Assembly (NCBI GenBank): GCA_037974665.1 | Contig: CM075775.1 | Span: 29,051,232 to 29,115,231 of the forward strand | Source of the DNA: Ehretia macrophylla | Lineage: Eukaryota; Streptophyta; Magnoliopsida; Boraginales; Ehretiaceae | Length of the DNA stretch: 64,000 bases | Reading direction: 5' to 3' | In this document: positions 19,244-30,689 of the stretch, piece by piece | Layout: each line of letters starts with the position of its first letter | How positions within the stretch are numbered: position 1 is the first letter of the stretch | Notes under the pieces: model-generated | Told to the model about the DNA's origin: nothing | The model's input: the letters and a program-made list of their open reading frames with translations, nothing else | Database searches by the model: none | Translations under genes and position numbers: made by a program

Positions 19244-21764
19244 TGTGATACCCCGAACCTGACACGTATTTAATAGCATTTAACTGCATTTAATTAAGTG
19301 TTTAATTAGTTAAATCATCCATTTTGCATTACTTTCATATTTATTTTAAAAAAGTATTCAAATAATACTTGAATTAATTATTTTAGATGAATATTAACTA
19401 ATTTTATTATTTATATTATTTTGGATTTATTTCCTTACATTTTTACTTTGTTTTCAATTAAAAGGAAAAAAAAAATGGCTCCGAGCCCGGAGTAAATCTT
19501 AAACTATTTTACTTTTCAAAAATTATATTTTTCTATTATTACTTGTCATTTTTATAGCAATCGTTCATCGCTCGTTTGTGCGTAACGCATCGAAAATGGA
19601 AGATATTGAATTGTTTTGAGTCCTCAGTGCATAGTGTCATTAGTTGCATTTAGAGTTTATTTTGTCTTAGCTTTGTTTTAATTTTTACTTAGCCAAATTA
19701 AATTGTCCCCAAGACCAAATACTTGACCCAATAGCTTGAACCATTGACCATGACCCATGAACCTTTGACTTTTGTATTCTTATAAACCTTATAAGCCAAA
19801 TAAATAAATAAATAAACACAACAAAAAAAGGGGCATGAACCCATGAACAAGAAAAGAAAGGAAAAAAAAAGATTTCAACTTCAACTCTTCAAATCTCTTC
19901 GTGTGCTTGCCATGGATCATTTCCAAGCCACTCTACGTCATCTACCAAGCGTCTAGAAGCATCCAAGTAAGGGATTTCATGATTATTTTTGCAATAGAAT
20001 AAATGTTACCTAAATTTTAATTTCTTGCAAATGTTTATATAATGTCTGTTAATTCGTTTTGATGCTTGAAATGTCTTCTATGATGATTGTAGAACATGCT
20101 TCTATAGTTTTTTAGAAATTTCCATAGTTAGAATTGAAGATTGCTCATGTAGGTGATAATGAATAGTAAAACATGAATAGTAAACCCTTGATTTTGTAAT
20201 TTTTGCTCCGAATTGCGATTTCTTGACTTAGGTAGGTATCATTAATGATAGAGAGATTAAATGTGCAATAAAAACAGATTACCTTTGGTAAAATTGAGAA
20301 TTAAGCATTGAAACGTAAAGGGGTCGTTTGACCAAGTGTTGACCGTGCTCGTTTTGAGTTGAGGGTTTGGCTTGTGAGTACATGAAAGCACTTTTGGCGC
20401 TGTTGTGGCATTGATTGAAAGCCCGGTTCGCATAGCTATAGTTCAAATACTCTAGGTGGTCTTTCAGGCTTTGGTTGCAAAAATGAGGTTTAATAGCATA
20501 AAAACGTGCCTTAATGAGCCTAAGAGAGGGTAGTGAAGACGGTTTCCCAATCCTGTAGCTCGTTTGCTTGTAAATGCCTTGAGAAGTTAGAGGTTGAATA
20601 GTATATTTTGTAGATTTTGTGTATTGAATTGATATTGCTTATTTAGTTAATGTTCTTATTGTTATTATTTATTTTAAATGCTTGAATATCATATATTGCT
20701 ACTAATCTGCACTTTGGTACCTCGCTCGGTTATCGTTATGTTTCTCGTATTGCATTGTATAGTGTCAAATGCGTGAGTGATGGGCCTTTCTGGGCAGTCT
20801 TGGGTTGTCAGGGTTGGGTTGCTCTAGCTCCGTGTCCTATTCCCATTCTCGCTAGGGATGCCACCCTGGGAGATTTGGGTCGTAGATGTGTCGGGGTACA
20901 TCCGGAGTACACCCAGTCAAAGTTATAAAGTGGTTGCGCGCTTATCATCATCATTGTCAACATCAAGCTCAAGATTGATGTATTACTTGTGAATTGGTAA
21001 ATAACTCGTGTGAGCGAACCGTAACCTTTAAAGTGTAATATAGCTTTGATTGGTTATGTTAATGTTTTTCTTGATTGTTTCATTTATTGATTTTCATGTT
21101 TATATTGATTATATTCCTCTATTGGTTATATTGTTTAACTGTTCCTATTTGCATTGCATGAATCTCCTTATAAATGTTTCTCGTATACTGTTCCCTCCTT
21201 CATTGAGTATACGTGTTGAGTATACTCACTTCTCATTATCCACCTTTCAATAAATGCCGTGTTAACTGAAAAGTTCGTGGTTACGTGTTAGTTTGTGCTT
21301 GAAGAGTTGCCCACGTGTTATGTGGCTTAAGTTGTAAAAGTTGTAAAGTTTTACCTTCATGAATTGTATACACTCATTGTATGAAAGAAATGTAAATTAA
21401 CTTAACTAGGTTTATTAGAATGGTATGGTTACCTAGCTTATGTAATAGGATAATGAGGTTTGAGTTCAATGCATGTATGTAGTTGTCTAAAGGAAAATAG
21501 TTAGGATAGCTTTTGAATTTGGAAGAAAATGTATATTTGCTTGTGTGTGGTTGTTGAGAACCAAGGCTCGGATGACCTTGAAGAGTTGTGTATGTTTGGA
21601 CACGATACTGGTCCATTTATATTCTGAGTGCAGGTAAATTGTTCGTCCTAAAAGCAAGGGGAACTCCGTCCATTTTCCCTAAGTTTTGTGTCCGGGTTTG
21701 GAATTGGGTTGTGAATAGATTGTATAGTAGAATTCCCGGTCCCGTAAGGGGCCGGGGTATTACA
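19244..21764 (+). mobile_element. Solo LTR of element A's family (2521 bp)
   Basis: It starts tgtgataccccgaacc and ends gccggggtattaca, with the 5-bp duplication GAATA on both sides. There is no internal domain between two LTRs, so it is a solo LTR from recombination between the two LTRs of one element. It matches the element A LTR in reverse complement (for example the 'gtgagtgatgggcc' and 'gagatttgggtcgtagat' words near 20775-20890), so it lies in the opposite orientation to A. The match is clear only in blocks, so the two are diverged. Short ORFs in it are not conserved between copies. Confidence 0.9.
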
Positions 21765-21769
21765 GAATA
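21765..21769. repeat. Target duplication, right, of solo LTR (GAATA)
   Basis: gaata directly follows the terminal ttaca of the LTR. Confidence 0.9.
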
Positions 21770-22549
21770 CATACCCGATGAAGAGTGAGGCCAAATGAGC
21801 TGATCAGGGGAGAAAGACCAAGAAGGTTGGATACATTGGATTGGGGCCACTATATATAGCAGAAACAGTTGATTGAGAAGATCAATATTCCACGTCAGGG
21901 AGTAAGAGTGAAGAAGTTCTTGGACCATTTCATAGGAACAGTCAAGAGGGCGAGTAAGGATGCCCACCTAGTCTGCCCACTGATCAAACCAGATGTTCAC
22001 CGATGAACTCGTGTCAATCCGCCAAAAGGAGTGTTGACGGAGGAATTGAATTGCTCTATAGAGACTCTGCCAACTCCACGATGCATGCCTAGGCGGTGGG
22101 GCTCGCATTAGAGTTACGTCTTTGAAGTATAGTCCCTAAAGTATACTATAAACCAAAAAGCCCGAATTAGCTTGAAAGCGCCAAACCTGAGCAGCGATAA
22201 GAGCAATATTCATTGCCTCAAAATCATGAAATCCTACATTGCCCGCCATTTTTGGGGCAAATACCTTTTCCCATTTTAACCATAGGATCCCAACGGATTC
22301 GTTAGATGCCCACTAGAACTTTGATAACAAGGATGTGAGTTTTTTGTACATAGCCTTAGGAAAGTAGAAGATGGACATTGCATAAGAAGGGATAGCCTGA
22401 AGCACATCTTTAATAAGAACCTTTCTACCAGCTCGGGAGAGTAATTTTTGTTTCCAGCCCTGAACTTTGGCTTGAACCCGATCAAGTACCCAATAGAGTG
22501 TCTGGACTTTTGAGTTTCCCTATATGAGGAGGAGTCCCAAGTAGGTTCC
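21770..22549 (-). pseudogene. LINE middle segment (after RT core)
   Basis: Read on the minus strand from element C leftward it gives the region downstream of RT in plant LINEs: a QGWKQKLLSRAGRKVLIKDV-like block, then a WKWEK/KMAGNVGFHDF-type block, then WFDQWADY and SPDQLIWPHSSSGMYSV. These blocks come from different short frames with stops, so it is dead. It joins 32317-32985 on one side (cut by element C) and 18300-19243 on the other (cut by the solo LTR). Confidence 0.78.
22545..22549. repeat. Target duplication, left, of element C (GTTCC)
   Basis: gttcc precedes the LTR start tgtcgaggtc and is repeated at 32312-32316. Confidence 0.92.
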
Positions 22550-23029
22550 TGTCGAGGTCAGAAATCCTCGCAGCTGAGGTTGTACGGCTACGCTTTGCCG
22601 AGCTGAACTTTCAGGTTGGCCTCCGAGCTGAACTTTCAAGTTGGCCTCTGAGTTGAACTTTCAGGTCGGTAGCTAAATCTGCACAAGGAAAATGAAGGAA
22701 AAGGCGGGGTGATGACCCGAATTTTTTTCCTCGAGCGTGCGAATGATTAGTATGTCTAAGCTGTCAAAGTAGCTGAGAGCATTTAATGACGAGTTACCTC
22801 TGAAATGAAGGGGTGGAGCTTTATTTATACTAAATTCGGATATGACAGCATTTAATCTGGTGCAGCTTTATGTCCTATCAGGGCTTTATGTCCTATCGGA
22901 ACAGCTGACACTGAGATCGGGGTTTTCCGGGGTCGGGTCAGCATCCAGGTTGGGCATCTGGGCTCGGCTCTGATTAGCCCGTCTCAGCTCGGTGTGGGTA
23001 ATTCACCCTAGCTCGGGGACCCCTCGTTA
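22550..23029 (-). repeat. Element C 3' LTR (480 bp)
   Basis: Starts tgtcgaggtc and ends cccctcgtta on the plus strand (CA end changed to TA). It contains three units of about 28 bp near 22598-22675 built on gagctgaactttcaggttgg. A 12-bp stretch present in the right LTR near 32230 is missing here. Confidence 0.92.
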
Positions 23030-23040
23030 ATCCCCTCCCA
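23030..23040 (-). promoter_or_regulatory. Polypurine tract of element C
   Basis: The complement reads TGGGAGGGGAT directly against the 3' LTR, the expected plus-strand primer. Confidence 0.65.
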
Positions 23041-23451
23041 AGTCGAGATCGAGGGGGTAAAATCTAGAATTGGGAATTTCTCCCGACCTGGAGGTGCCCG
23101 ACCCCGACAGAGTAGGGATGGCTATGTCAGCAGTGCATGCCCTTTAGATGGCTGACACGTCACCTGGTGGTTCTGACAAGACACGACGTTTGGGCTCCCC
23201 GAGGCGATTTTCAGAAGTGCCTGTAAATAGGGCCTTGACATCCGAGATTCATTTCACACTTCGCTTTCAATCTTTCAAGATTTTTAGGTCGGACACCAGA
23301 GTGGTTGGACGTATTTAGCTCGGAAAGAATCTTCTCGGGATTTTCAGCTCGGAGCCAGCTAGGTCAGGTCACATTCCACAGTCAAGAGTAGTAGGTACAT
23401 CCCGACTCCCTTTAGTCATTCCTGTACATTTATATTTAGTCTGTAGACAGA
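23041..23451. other. Leader upstream of the antisense gene in element C
   Basis: Non-coding stretch between the polypurine tract and the antisense ATG. A TATA-like word, ctgtaaataggg (23221-23232), is followed about 30 bases on by a C/T-rich start-like stretch (catttcacacttcgctttc). That is a plausible promoter for the antisense gene; the LTR could also supply one. Confidence 0.4.
23221..23232 (+). promoter_or_regulatory. Candidate TATA box for the element C antisense gene
   Basis: TGTAAATAGGG differs by one base from a plant TATAAATAGGG box. It stands about 220 bp upstream of the ATG at 23452 with a pyrimidine-rich stretch at the right distance. No transcript evidence. Confidence 0.35.
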
Positions 23452-24592
23452 ATGGGGAGGTCAGAGTCGGAAGATTCCCAGGCGATGGAGGTGAGGTCCT
23501 ATGGTGGGGATGAAAGTCCATCGAGCTCGGAGTCTACCTCAAATAGAGACCAAAGTGGAGAGAGCACCAGTGCGTCTCTAGGATCAGCTCGGAAATCTGG
23601 GCCAGGGGAGAGCGATGATGATTACCCAGTTATTGGGGTCAGACTGGCGCAAGAGGAAGCTGAGGCGGATCCTTTGGCCGACCTGGAAGACTTGGAAAAT
23701 AGGGAGGATGAGGAGCCGCTGAATAAACTGGAGGGCGTCGAGATACCACAAGAGTACCTAGTTGGAGTTTCTGCCGCCGAGCCGATTGAAGCAGTCCCGG
23801 TTAGTGTTGTTCGACCTCGGAGCTCGGCCACAGCCAGTGCTTCCTCAACTCGGCGGAAGAGGATTGAGTAGTTATTTGCCTGTTGCAAGCGTGAGTGCCA
23901 TTCCACGGTGCAAACGGCCAACAGCAGGCTGAGGAACTAGTCAGTGGATCGTCACCACAAGCTGAAGGTTCTAGGTCGGCAAGAATCGGATTGCTATCCT
24001 CTGGCCGACTACTTCACCATATACGATCTTGCATTCGACGTTATCCAGATCCCCCTCCCCGGTTTTGTTATCAATATCTTGAACTACTTTGAGCTCAGCC
24101 CAGGTCAGATGTCGCCGAATGGTTGGGCCGTGATGGTGGCCTTCTATGTGTTCTGCCTTGAGAAGAAAGTGGAGCCGACCTTGCGCAGGTTCAGGCATTT
24201 CTTTGTGTGCAAACCCAACCCGAAGCAGCCATGGTGGTTCCACTTCGCAGCTCGGGTCGGCAACTCCATATTCATCAAGTGGCACTCTTCTAACAAGGGC
24301 TGGCATAATGACTACTATTGGGTGGAGCTGGCTGTGAACTCTGGGTGCAGGTTGGTTTGGATTCCAAGCTTGATGAAGACCGTCAATGATGACCCCAAGC
24401 TCTCAGAGGAGGAACTTGAGGAAGTCGCGGTGCTCAGGCCCGCACTCGGGATGCTGATAGATATTGACAGCGTGCTCAAATGGGAGCGGATCTGGAATTC
24501 CAAGCTATTTGGTAGGGAACTCGACCTCTCGAGGGATCATCCCAACCTGCTTCCCGAGCCCGAAGGGGACGAGGGGTCTAGCTCAGAAAAGG

Positions 24593-24695
24593 GTCAGTTT
24601 GCAGGATCGGCGCTCGACCTCCCAATTGTCCTATCTGCTAGTCTTTTTAGGTTGGCCTTCAGCTATTTTTCATTTCTTTCCTCTACCTTTTGCAG
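24593..24695 (+). other. Intron 1 of the element C antisense gene
   Basis: Donor g|GTCAGT follows SSSEKG and acceptor ttttgcAG precedes gtATGGCG. Exon 1 contributes one base and exon 2 two bases to a glycine codon, so the frame is kept. A pyrimidine-rich tract lies before the acceptor. Confidence 0.7.
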
Positions 24696-25099
24696 GTATG
24701 GCGGATATGAGAAAACTCGCGTATGCCTAGGTGAGAAAGAAGAATGAAGCCAGCGGCGAGGCTTCAGCTCGGTCTAGCTTGGGAAGTGTTGCTCAGGGTC
24801 AGAGGCAGCGGCCCAACGGCCAAGTGCGGGAGGTCAGCTCCGAGGTCTCCTCCAAGGGGGCTTCGGGGTCTCCATTGCCCAAGAGATCGAGCTCGGGAGT
24901 GGTGATCCCGGAGCGCTCAGCATCTCGACCTGAGAGTAGAAAGCGGCCTCGAGCCGAATACTCCCAGAAAGGTAAGGCCGCGGAGGTGAGCCCTCCCAGC
25001 AAGGACTTCATGGAGGCGACCAAGGTGGCCCGCGACCTCAAGCTGGCGACGGTCCCAACACAGCAGCTCTCCCTCGACCTGAGGACAGCCATAGTCACG

Positions 25100-25178
25100 G
25101 TAAGTCTTATCCAACTTCTGGTAAGGTTGTTGTTTTTTAGCTCGGCTGATCGTTTTGCTTTCTTTTAAACAAGCTGAG
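25100..25178 (+). other. Intron 2 of the element C antisense gene
   Basis: Donor acg|GTAAGT and acceptor gctgAG|tccc keep phase 0. An AG five bases earlier (25172-25173) would shift the frame. The matching place in element B has a normal donor but GAA in place of the GAG acceptor. Confidence 0.65.
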
Positions 25179-25784
25179 TCCCACAATCTTTCAGCTCCCA
25201 GCTTTCTTGTTAGGGCCCAAACTCATTGCGTCGAGCTCGAGCAGCGATACATAGATGCCCTGGCCGAGCTTGAGACTCTGAGGGAAGATGCCGCCCATAG
25301 GCGTAAGGCGGACACGACGGAGATCGACCATCTAAAGAAATAGCTTGATATTAAAAAGTCCCGACGCGAAGCCGCGGCCAAGGATGTTGAGCGCTACAAG
25401 CTAGAGAAGCGCGAGGCCGAGACAAAGCTCCGGGATCTGGTGGACCGGGTCGGCCCCGAAGGAGAGAACGCAGTGGAAGTCTTCAAGTCCAGTGATGCGG
25501 CCGTGGACTGGTTGGCCACGGAAGGTAGGGCCATGGCCAAGTATGCCGAGCTGGAGTTCTACTTCCGGGGTCAAGTCACAGCTCGGGAGAGAGCGAAGAC
25601 CTTTTTTCCTGCCACCAAGAAGGCAGTGGAAATCTTGAAGGCTCCGCTGCCGGAGTTCTGGCATATTCCTGAGCTTCTGGCCGACCTGACGTCCCAGGCT
25701 AAATAGGTGATGACATTTGTCCAAGAAGGTATGGACCAGGTCGGGGATGAGGCTGATGCAACCAACGTTGTTTCTCCAAAATAG

Positions 25785-26549
25785 ATTTTTATAAATCAGC
25801 CCGGGTAGGGCTTTTGTAATTTCGCCCAGGTTGGGCTTATTGTAATCTTACCCAGGTCGGGCTCTGTACTTGTTTTGTTTTTAATTCTAATGGAATTAAA
25901 ATTTTGCGTTTTATTCGAGGTTCGTACTTGTGTACTTTTCCCTTCGTAAATTTTTCTCAAGTAAGTGGGGTCGGGCCAATGTAATAGACCATTCAAACTT
26001 AAGTGAAAAGAACCGAGCTGGACGCGATTAATGAATTATCATCCTAATCCGAGTTGGTTAACCGGGCAACTTTATAATCGTCGTCAACCTGGACTTGTCA
26101 GTCCGATTTAAAAGTGGGCAAACTAATGCTGACGAAATGTTAGGTGGAGTTTAGACCCAAACTAATATACTGACCTAAAGCCGGATTACTCCGAGTTGGA
26201 TCTTAATCCGAACTGGCAAAGCTAATCAAATAGTTATTGATTATTCCCGAGCTGGAACATAGTCCGAGCTGGTTTAATTGATCATTAGCTCGTAATTAAG
26301 CGTGGCCACCGCATTAATCCGAGTTGGTAGTAGCTTTATAGTTGAGGCACTTGGGCCCGGGTCAGGCATTGCGCTGGTTTGGTTGCTTGGGCCCGGGTCG
26401 GGTATTGCACTAATTTACAAAATGCATTGTATTGAATTTGTATACGAAGTACTTAGGCTCGGAGGCCGATTACAAGTAATGTTTTGTCTCAGGGCCTTAA
26501 CAAGAGATTTCAGCTTGGGGCCGTTACAAGAGATTTCGGCTCGAGGCCT
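25785..26549. other. Spacer between convergent antisense gene and pol in element C
   Basis: Non-coding, rich in GAGCTGG, GGTCGG and GGGCCC words, aligned to 8013-8758 in B. The right end has degraded tandem units of the type gcttggggccgttacaagag (26455-26560). Confidence 0.6.
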
Positions 26550-27890
26550 TTAGACAAAATACCGCTTCAGGTATTCTGAGTGCCATGCATTCTTCAATAG
26601 TTTCCTGTTTTTGTCGCGGAGGTAGAAGGTCCCAGGTCGGATTTCTTTCATAACTTCATACGGTCCCTCCCAGGTTAGGGAGAGCTTGTTACCTGAGCGC
26701 GGTAAAAAGATGGTCTTTCTAAGTACGAGGTCGCCAACCTTAATAGGTTTAGGCTTGACCTGTTTGGCAAAGGCTCTTTTCATGGCAGCTTTGCTAGCCA
26801 GCATTCTAATTTGAGCTTTAGCTCGGAGCTCTTCAGCGAGGTCGAGCTCTTTACGGATCCGTGCTCCGTTTATTTCTGGATCATGGAGGAGGGTTCTACC
26901 GGTCGGGGACCCGATTTCCACTAGCAGCACCACTTGAATACCAAATGTCAGCTCGAAGGGCGATTATCCCGTTGCCGAGCTGGTAGGCTCAGCTTGGTTT
27001 TCAGGCCTTGCAAAATGATTTGGTTAGTCTTTTCAACTTGGCCATTACTTTGAGGATGAGCAATAGATGAGAATATAAGGTCGATCCCAATCTCAGCACA
27101 TTTGCCTTGAAAGTATGCACTGTCGAATTGCTTGCCGTGGTCAGTAATGATGACCTTCGGTACCCCGAACCGGTAAATGATGTTTTTCCACACAAAATCT
27201 CAAGCTGCCTTTTCTATTATTCTAGCAACACCTTCAGCCTCAGGCCATTTGGTGAAGTAGTCTACTACTACAAAGGTGTGCTTCTTTTGGCCAACACTAG
27301 GTGACAATGAGCCGATGATATCTAGACCCCACTGATAAAAGGGCCATGGGCTGATCATCACCGTGAGGTCTACCGCAGGCTTCCTTTATACATTGGCGAA
27401 CCTTTGGTAGGTATCGCACTTTTTTACATACTCTTTGGCATCTTATTCCAAGGTTGGCCAGAAATAGCCTTGCTTTAACGCCTTTCGAGCCAGTGCTTTG
27501 CCTCTCAAGTGGTTTCTACATACCCCTTCGTGGATCTCCCGGAGTATATAATTTCTCTCCTCGGGTCCAACACATTTTAAGAGAGGCCAAGTGTAGGCTC
27601 TCTTATAGAGTTGCCCGATAATTATGACAAATCTTGAGGCCTATTTCATGAGTTTTCGAGCTATTTTTTCATCTTCTGAGGTCATACCCCCTCCAAGTAG
27701 TCCACGATTGGTTTGATCCAATCTGGGCTTAAATTAAGCTCGGCTTAAATTGAGCTCGGCTATGGCTTGCACCCCCAACTGAATACTCGGTTCAGATACT
27801 TCTTCCACATGGACCAAAGTAGGTCGGCTCTCGCCCAAGGCCAACCTGGACAGGGCATCAGCCTTGATATTCTCTTCTCTCGGAATTTAC
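26550..27890 (-). pseudogene. Element C integrase (deleted)
   Basis: Core residues D (27330 region, LDIIG), D (VIITDHGKQFDSAYF) and E (SNGQVEKTNQ) are present. After LQGLKTKL about 70 bases found in B (EEAEGQWTSILPEVLWAQR) are missing near 26985, shifting the frame. The C-terminal part then resumes (VVLLVEIGSPTGRTLLHD, PKPIKVGDLVLRK, LKRYFV). The H2C2 finger region (27440-27560) is broken by stops. It would have joined cDNA to the genome. Confidence 0.82.
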
Positions 27891-28311
27891 TATATCGTGA
27901 ACCTTTTAAGCCCTGAGGTCAGATCCTTGACTCTGTTGAGGTAGGCCAGTATAGTTCTGTCTTTGGCTTCGAACTATCCCGATATCTAACTAGAAACCAA
28001 TTGAGAGTCGGTGCTCAGGTCGACTGTTTGTGCCCCGAGCTGAGCTGCAATTTTCAGCCCCACAATCACCTCTTCGTACTCCGCTTCATTGTTGGACACC
28101 GAAAAGGTGAACTTGAGGGAGTATTGGTGCTCATGTCGGGTTGGGTCGAGGATGACCACCCTAGCTCTGCTACCAAACTTCCCTGATGCCTCATCCATAT
28201 GGACCTTCCACACATCCTCCGGGTCATGCTCGGCTCGGCTAGTGCATTCCACCACAAAGTTCGCGATGGCTTGGGCTTTGATGGCTGTTCTGGGTTGGTA
28301 GGTGATGTCAA
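27891..28311 (-). pseudogene. Element C second (archaeal-like) RNase H
   Basis: KVHMDEASGKFGS with the first aspartate intact, then VVILDPTRHEHQYSLKFTF, NNEAEYEEVIVGLKI and LSTDSQLVSS. The same domain in B has lost the first aspartate. The extra RNase H is a known feature of the Tat lineage. A stop after LVSS ends the open stretch at 27986. Confidence 0.83.
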
Positions 28312-28336
28312 ATTGACTCAGCTCAACTGCCCATTT

Positions 28337-28809
28337 TCACAGCCTACCCGATGCCTCCGGCTTGTGCATGATGGACTTGAGTGGGGCATCCGTCATGACC
28401 TTAATTGGGTGAACATCAAAGTATGGCTTCAGCTTCCTTGCCGCCGTGATAAGCACGAGGGCGAGTTTTTTCAAGGAGGAGTACCTCGCCTCGGCCCCTT
28501 GCAAGGTTTTCTGACATAGTAGACCAGCTTCTGTTCGTTCCCTTCTTCTCGGCCTAGTCCCGCTACCACTGCCATCCTCGAGCATGCTAGGTAGAGTACC
28601 AGCTCCTCCCCCACCTCGGGTCGGGATAGTAGGGGTGACGAAGCTAAATACCTTTTCAGCTCTTGGAAGGCGTTCTGGCATTCTCTAGTCCATTCAAAGT
28701 TCTTAGGATTCCTCAATATCTTGAACAAGGGTCCACACTTGTCCGCCGACCTAGACATGAATCTGCTCAGTGCCGTGACCTTGCCTGCTAACACCTGGAG
28801 GTCTTTTAC
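28337..28809 (-). pseudogene. Element C RT connection and first RNase H (frameshifted)
   Basis: One frame gives FEWTRECQNAFQELKRYLAS and LVLYLACSRMAVVAGLGREE; a shift of frame near 28500-28560 then gives KTLQGAEARYSSLKKLALV and KLKPYFDVHPIKVMTDAPLK. The two parts together match the B domain without a gap. As in B, LAC stands where an active gypsy RNase H has an aspartate. Confidence 0.82.
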
Positions 28810-29733
28810 TCAGGTTGGCGGTGCCAGGTAGAGTATCGCCTGAACCTTCTCCGGGTTGGCTTTTATCCCACGGGCTGTGACCATGAAGCCCAGAAACTTT
28901 CCTGCCTTGATGCCAAATGCGCATATTTCCGGGTTCAGCTTTATCCCGAAGTGCTTCATTACGGTGAAGGCTTCAGCCAGGTCGGCTTCATGGACTTCCG
29001 CCCTTCTGCTTTTGACCAACAAGTCATCTACATAGATCTCCATATTTCGGCTAATCTGATTTTTGAAAACCTTGTTTACCATTCGAGTGGAGGTAGGTTC
29101 AGCATTCTTGAGGCCAAAATGCATGACCTCATAGTAGTAGAGACCTTTATCGGTGGTAAAGGCAATATTCTCTTTGTTTTCGGGTGTCATCTTAATCTGG
29201 TTATAGCCTTTGAAGGCGTCCATGAAAGAGAGTAGCTCAAACCCGAATGTGGCATCCCTCATTTGATCAATCCGAGGTAGGGGAAAACAGTCCTTGGGGT
29301 AGGCTTTGTTGAGGTCAGTGAAGTCAATACACATTCTCCATCCACCCGAGGCCTTGGTCCCCAGTACCTCATTGGATAACCAGGTTGGGTACTGGATTTC
29401 CTTTATGTGACCGGCGTCTACCAATTTGTCCACCTCTTCTGCTATGATTTGTTGCTTATCATAATGGAAGTGCTTGCGTTTTTGCTTCACCGGATAGTGA
29501 TTCGGGTCGGCATTCAGGTGATGCTCAATCACTCCCGGGTCAATACCTGTCATGTCAGAGGCAGACCACGCAAATATGTGTTCATTTTTCAAAAGAAATT
29601 GGCTTATACCTTTCTTGAGGTCATTAGAGAGTTCACTTCCGATCTTTGCTTTCTTTGTTTCATCGGAGAGTTCCACCTCTTGAAGGTTTTCAGTTGGGCT
29701 TCCTCTCTTAGCATCCCTCTTCTCTTTGGGCAA
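28810..29733 (-). pseudogene. Element C reverse transcriptase
   Basis: All RT blocks are readable in one 307-residue stretch: IKEIQYPTWLSNEV, WRMCIDFTDLNKAYPKD, LSFMDAFKGYNQIKMTP, MHFGLKNAEPTSTRMVNKVF and the catalytic EIYVDDLLVKS with both aspartates. The polymerase copies element RNA into cDNA in the particle. A stop after YLAPPT ends the stretch, and PFG is HFG in the motif before GLKNA. Confidence 0.88.
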
Positions 29734-29776
29734 ATTTGGTCCCCAACCAACCTGATATTTGGGTTGGAGGGAGTTT

Positions 29777-30553
29777 TCATAACACTCTCGGGCTGAGAGC
29801 TGGGCTCCACGGATGGTGGCTGTGCCGGTCGGGGTGGGAATTTAGGGCCTGGTGGTAGGTAGAAGGGACGGCCCTAAAATGGATGAGTGCCACCCGACCT
29901 AAAATCCCGTTGTAAGTGGAGTTGCAATCCATCACAATGAAGTTGGCTTGCATTGAAACCCGCTTATCTCCGTCTTTCAGTTTCAGCGGAAGGTTGATGA
30001 CCCCTTCGGCTCGATGGGCATGCCTGGTGAATCCAGTTCTGTCCAATCCCATTTGCTCAAACGCCTTCAAGAATAGGACTTCTGTCGAGCTCCCGATGTC
30101 CACCATCAACCTCTTTACGGTGAAGTTGGCTATTTTGGCGCTGATCACCAGTGGGTCGTCATGGGACAATATCACACCTTTCAAATCTTCTGAGGAAAAA
30201 ATGAGCTCCTCTAACTCCGGGACCGGACCCCGCGCCGGCCTACACTCTCTTCCGGCTCGAACATAACCCTTCCTGCCAACCGAGGTTTCTCCACTCGACG
30301 CCATTCCTCCGGCGATGGTCTCGATCACAGCTAGACGTCCGCCCCCGGCTTGGCGTCTCGGTGGACTTCTCTCCCTGTCCCTCTGATCTTGGCTCCGGGT
30401 CGGCTGATTATCTACGTACCTCCGGAGGTGACCTCGGGCTATCAGTGATTCGATCTCCTGTTTCAAGTCTTTGTACTCCTCGGTGGTATGGCCGTAATCC
30501 ATGTGGTAGCGGCAATACTTGGTTCTATTGAGCTTTTCAGGTCGACCTTTCAT
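29777..30553 (-). pseudogene. Element C CCHC-like finger and protease
   Basis: The finger reads YCRYHMDYGHTTEEYKDLK, with the final cysteine changed to tyrosine. The protease active site reads RLMVDIGSSTEVLF, D-I-G instead of the D-T-G seen in B. A segment of about ten residues present in B after GLDK/R is deleted in frame. The ILGRVALIHFRAVPSTYH block follows, then the frame is lost in the last 25 residues. Confidence 0.82.
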
Positions 30554-30689
30554 TCTCGGTGCTGGAGGTAAGTGGTTCTGGTGCTGGATCTCTATTAAGA
30601 TCTACTCCCTTGAGGTGTTAAGTGGAGTGAACATAGTGAACCGGGGGTTTTGCTTAGGCTGCTGAGGCTGTTTTCCTCGGTCATTTTAG

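Larger units (their letters stand above)
23452..25784 (+). pseudogene. Antisense gene of element C (putative gypsy-type transposon protein), three exons
   Basis: Exons 23452-24592, 24696-25099 and 25179-25784 join in phase at GT-AG introns of 103 and 79 bp, giving 717 codons including the terminal stop. In-frame stops at 23869, 23938, 24728, 25341 and 25704 (all TAG) break it. Exon 1 starts with an acidic Ser/Glu-rich region, then a conserved block (GWAVMVAFYVFCLEKKVEPT, FRHFFVCKPNP, WFHFAARVG, WHNDYYWVEL) that resembles Pfam 'putative gypsy type transposon' proteins (PF04195). Exon 2 is basic and Ser-rich (KRPRAEYSQKGKAAEVSPPS). Exon 3 is a coiled coil plus a conserved EFYFRGQVTARERAKTF block. 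Extra antisense ORFs are known in Tat elements; their function is not established. Confidence 0.82.

Noticed and set aside
23872..23940. Possible extra intron between the two in-frame stops of the antisense exon 1
   Set aside because: No convincing GT donor before 23869, and the frame is the same on both sides, so two point stops explain it more simply.
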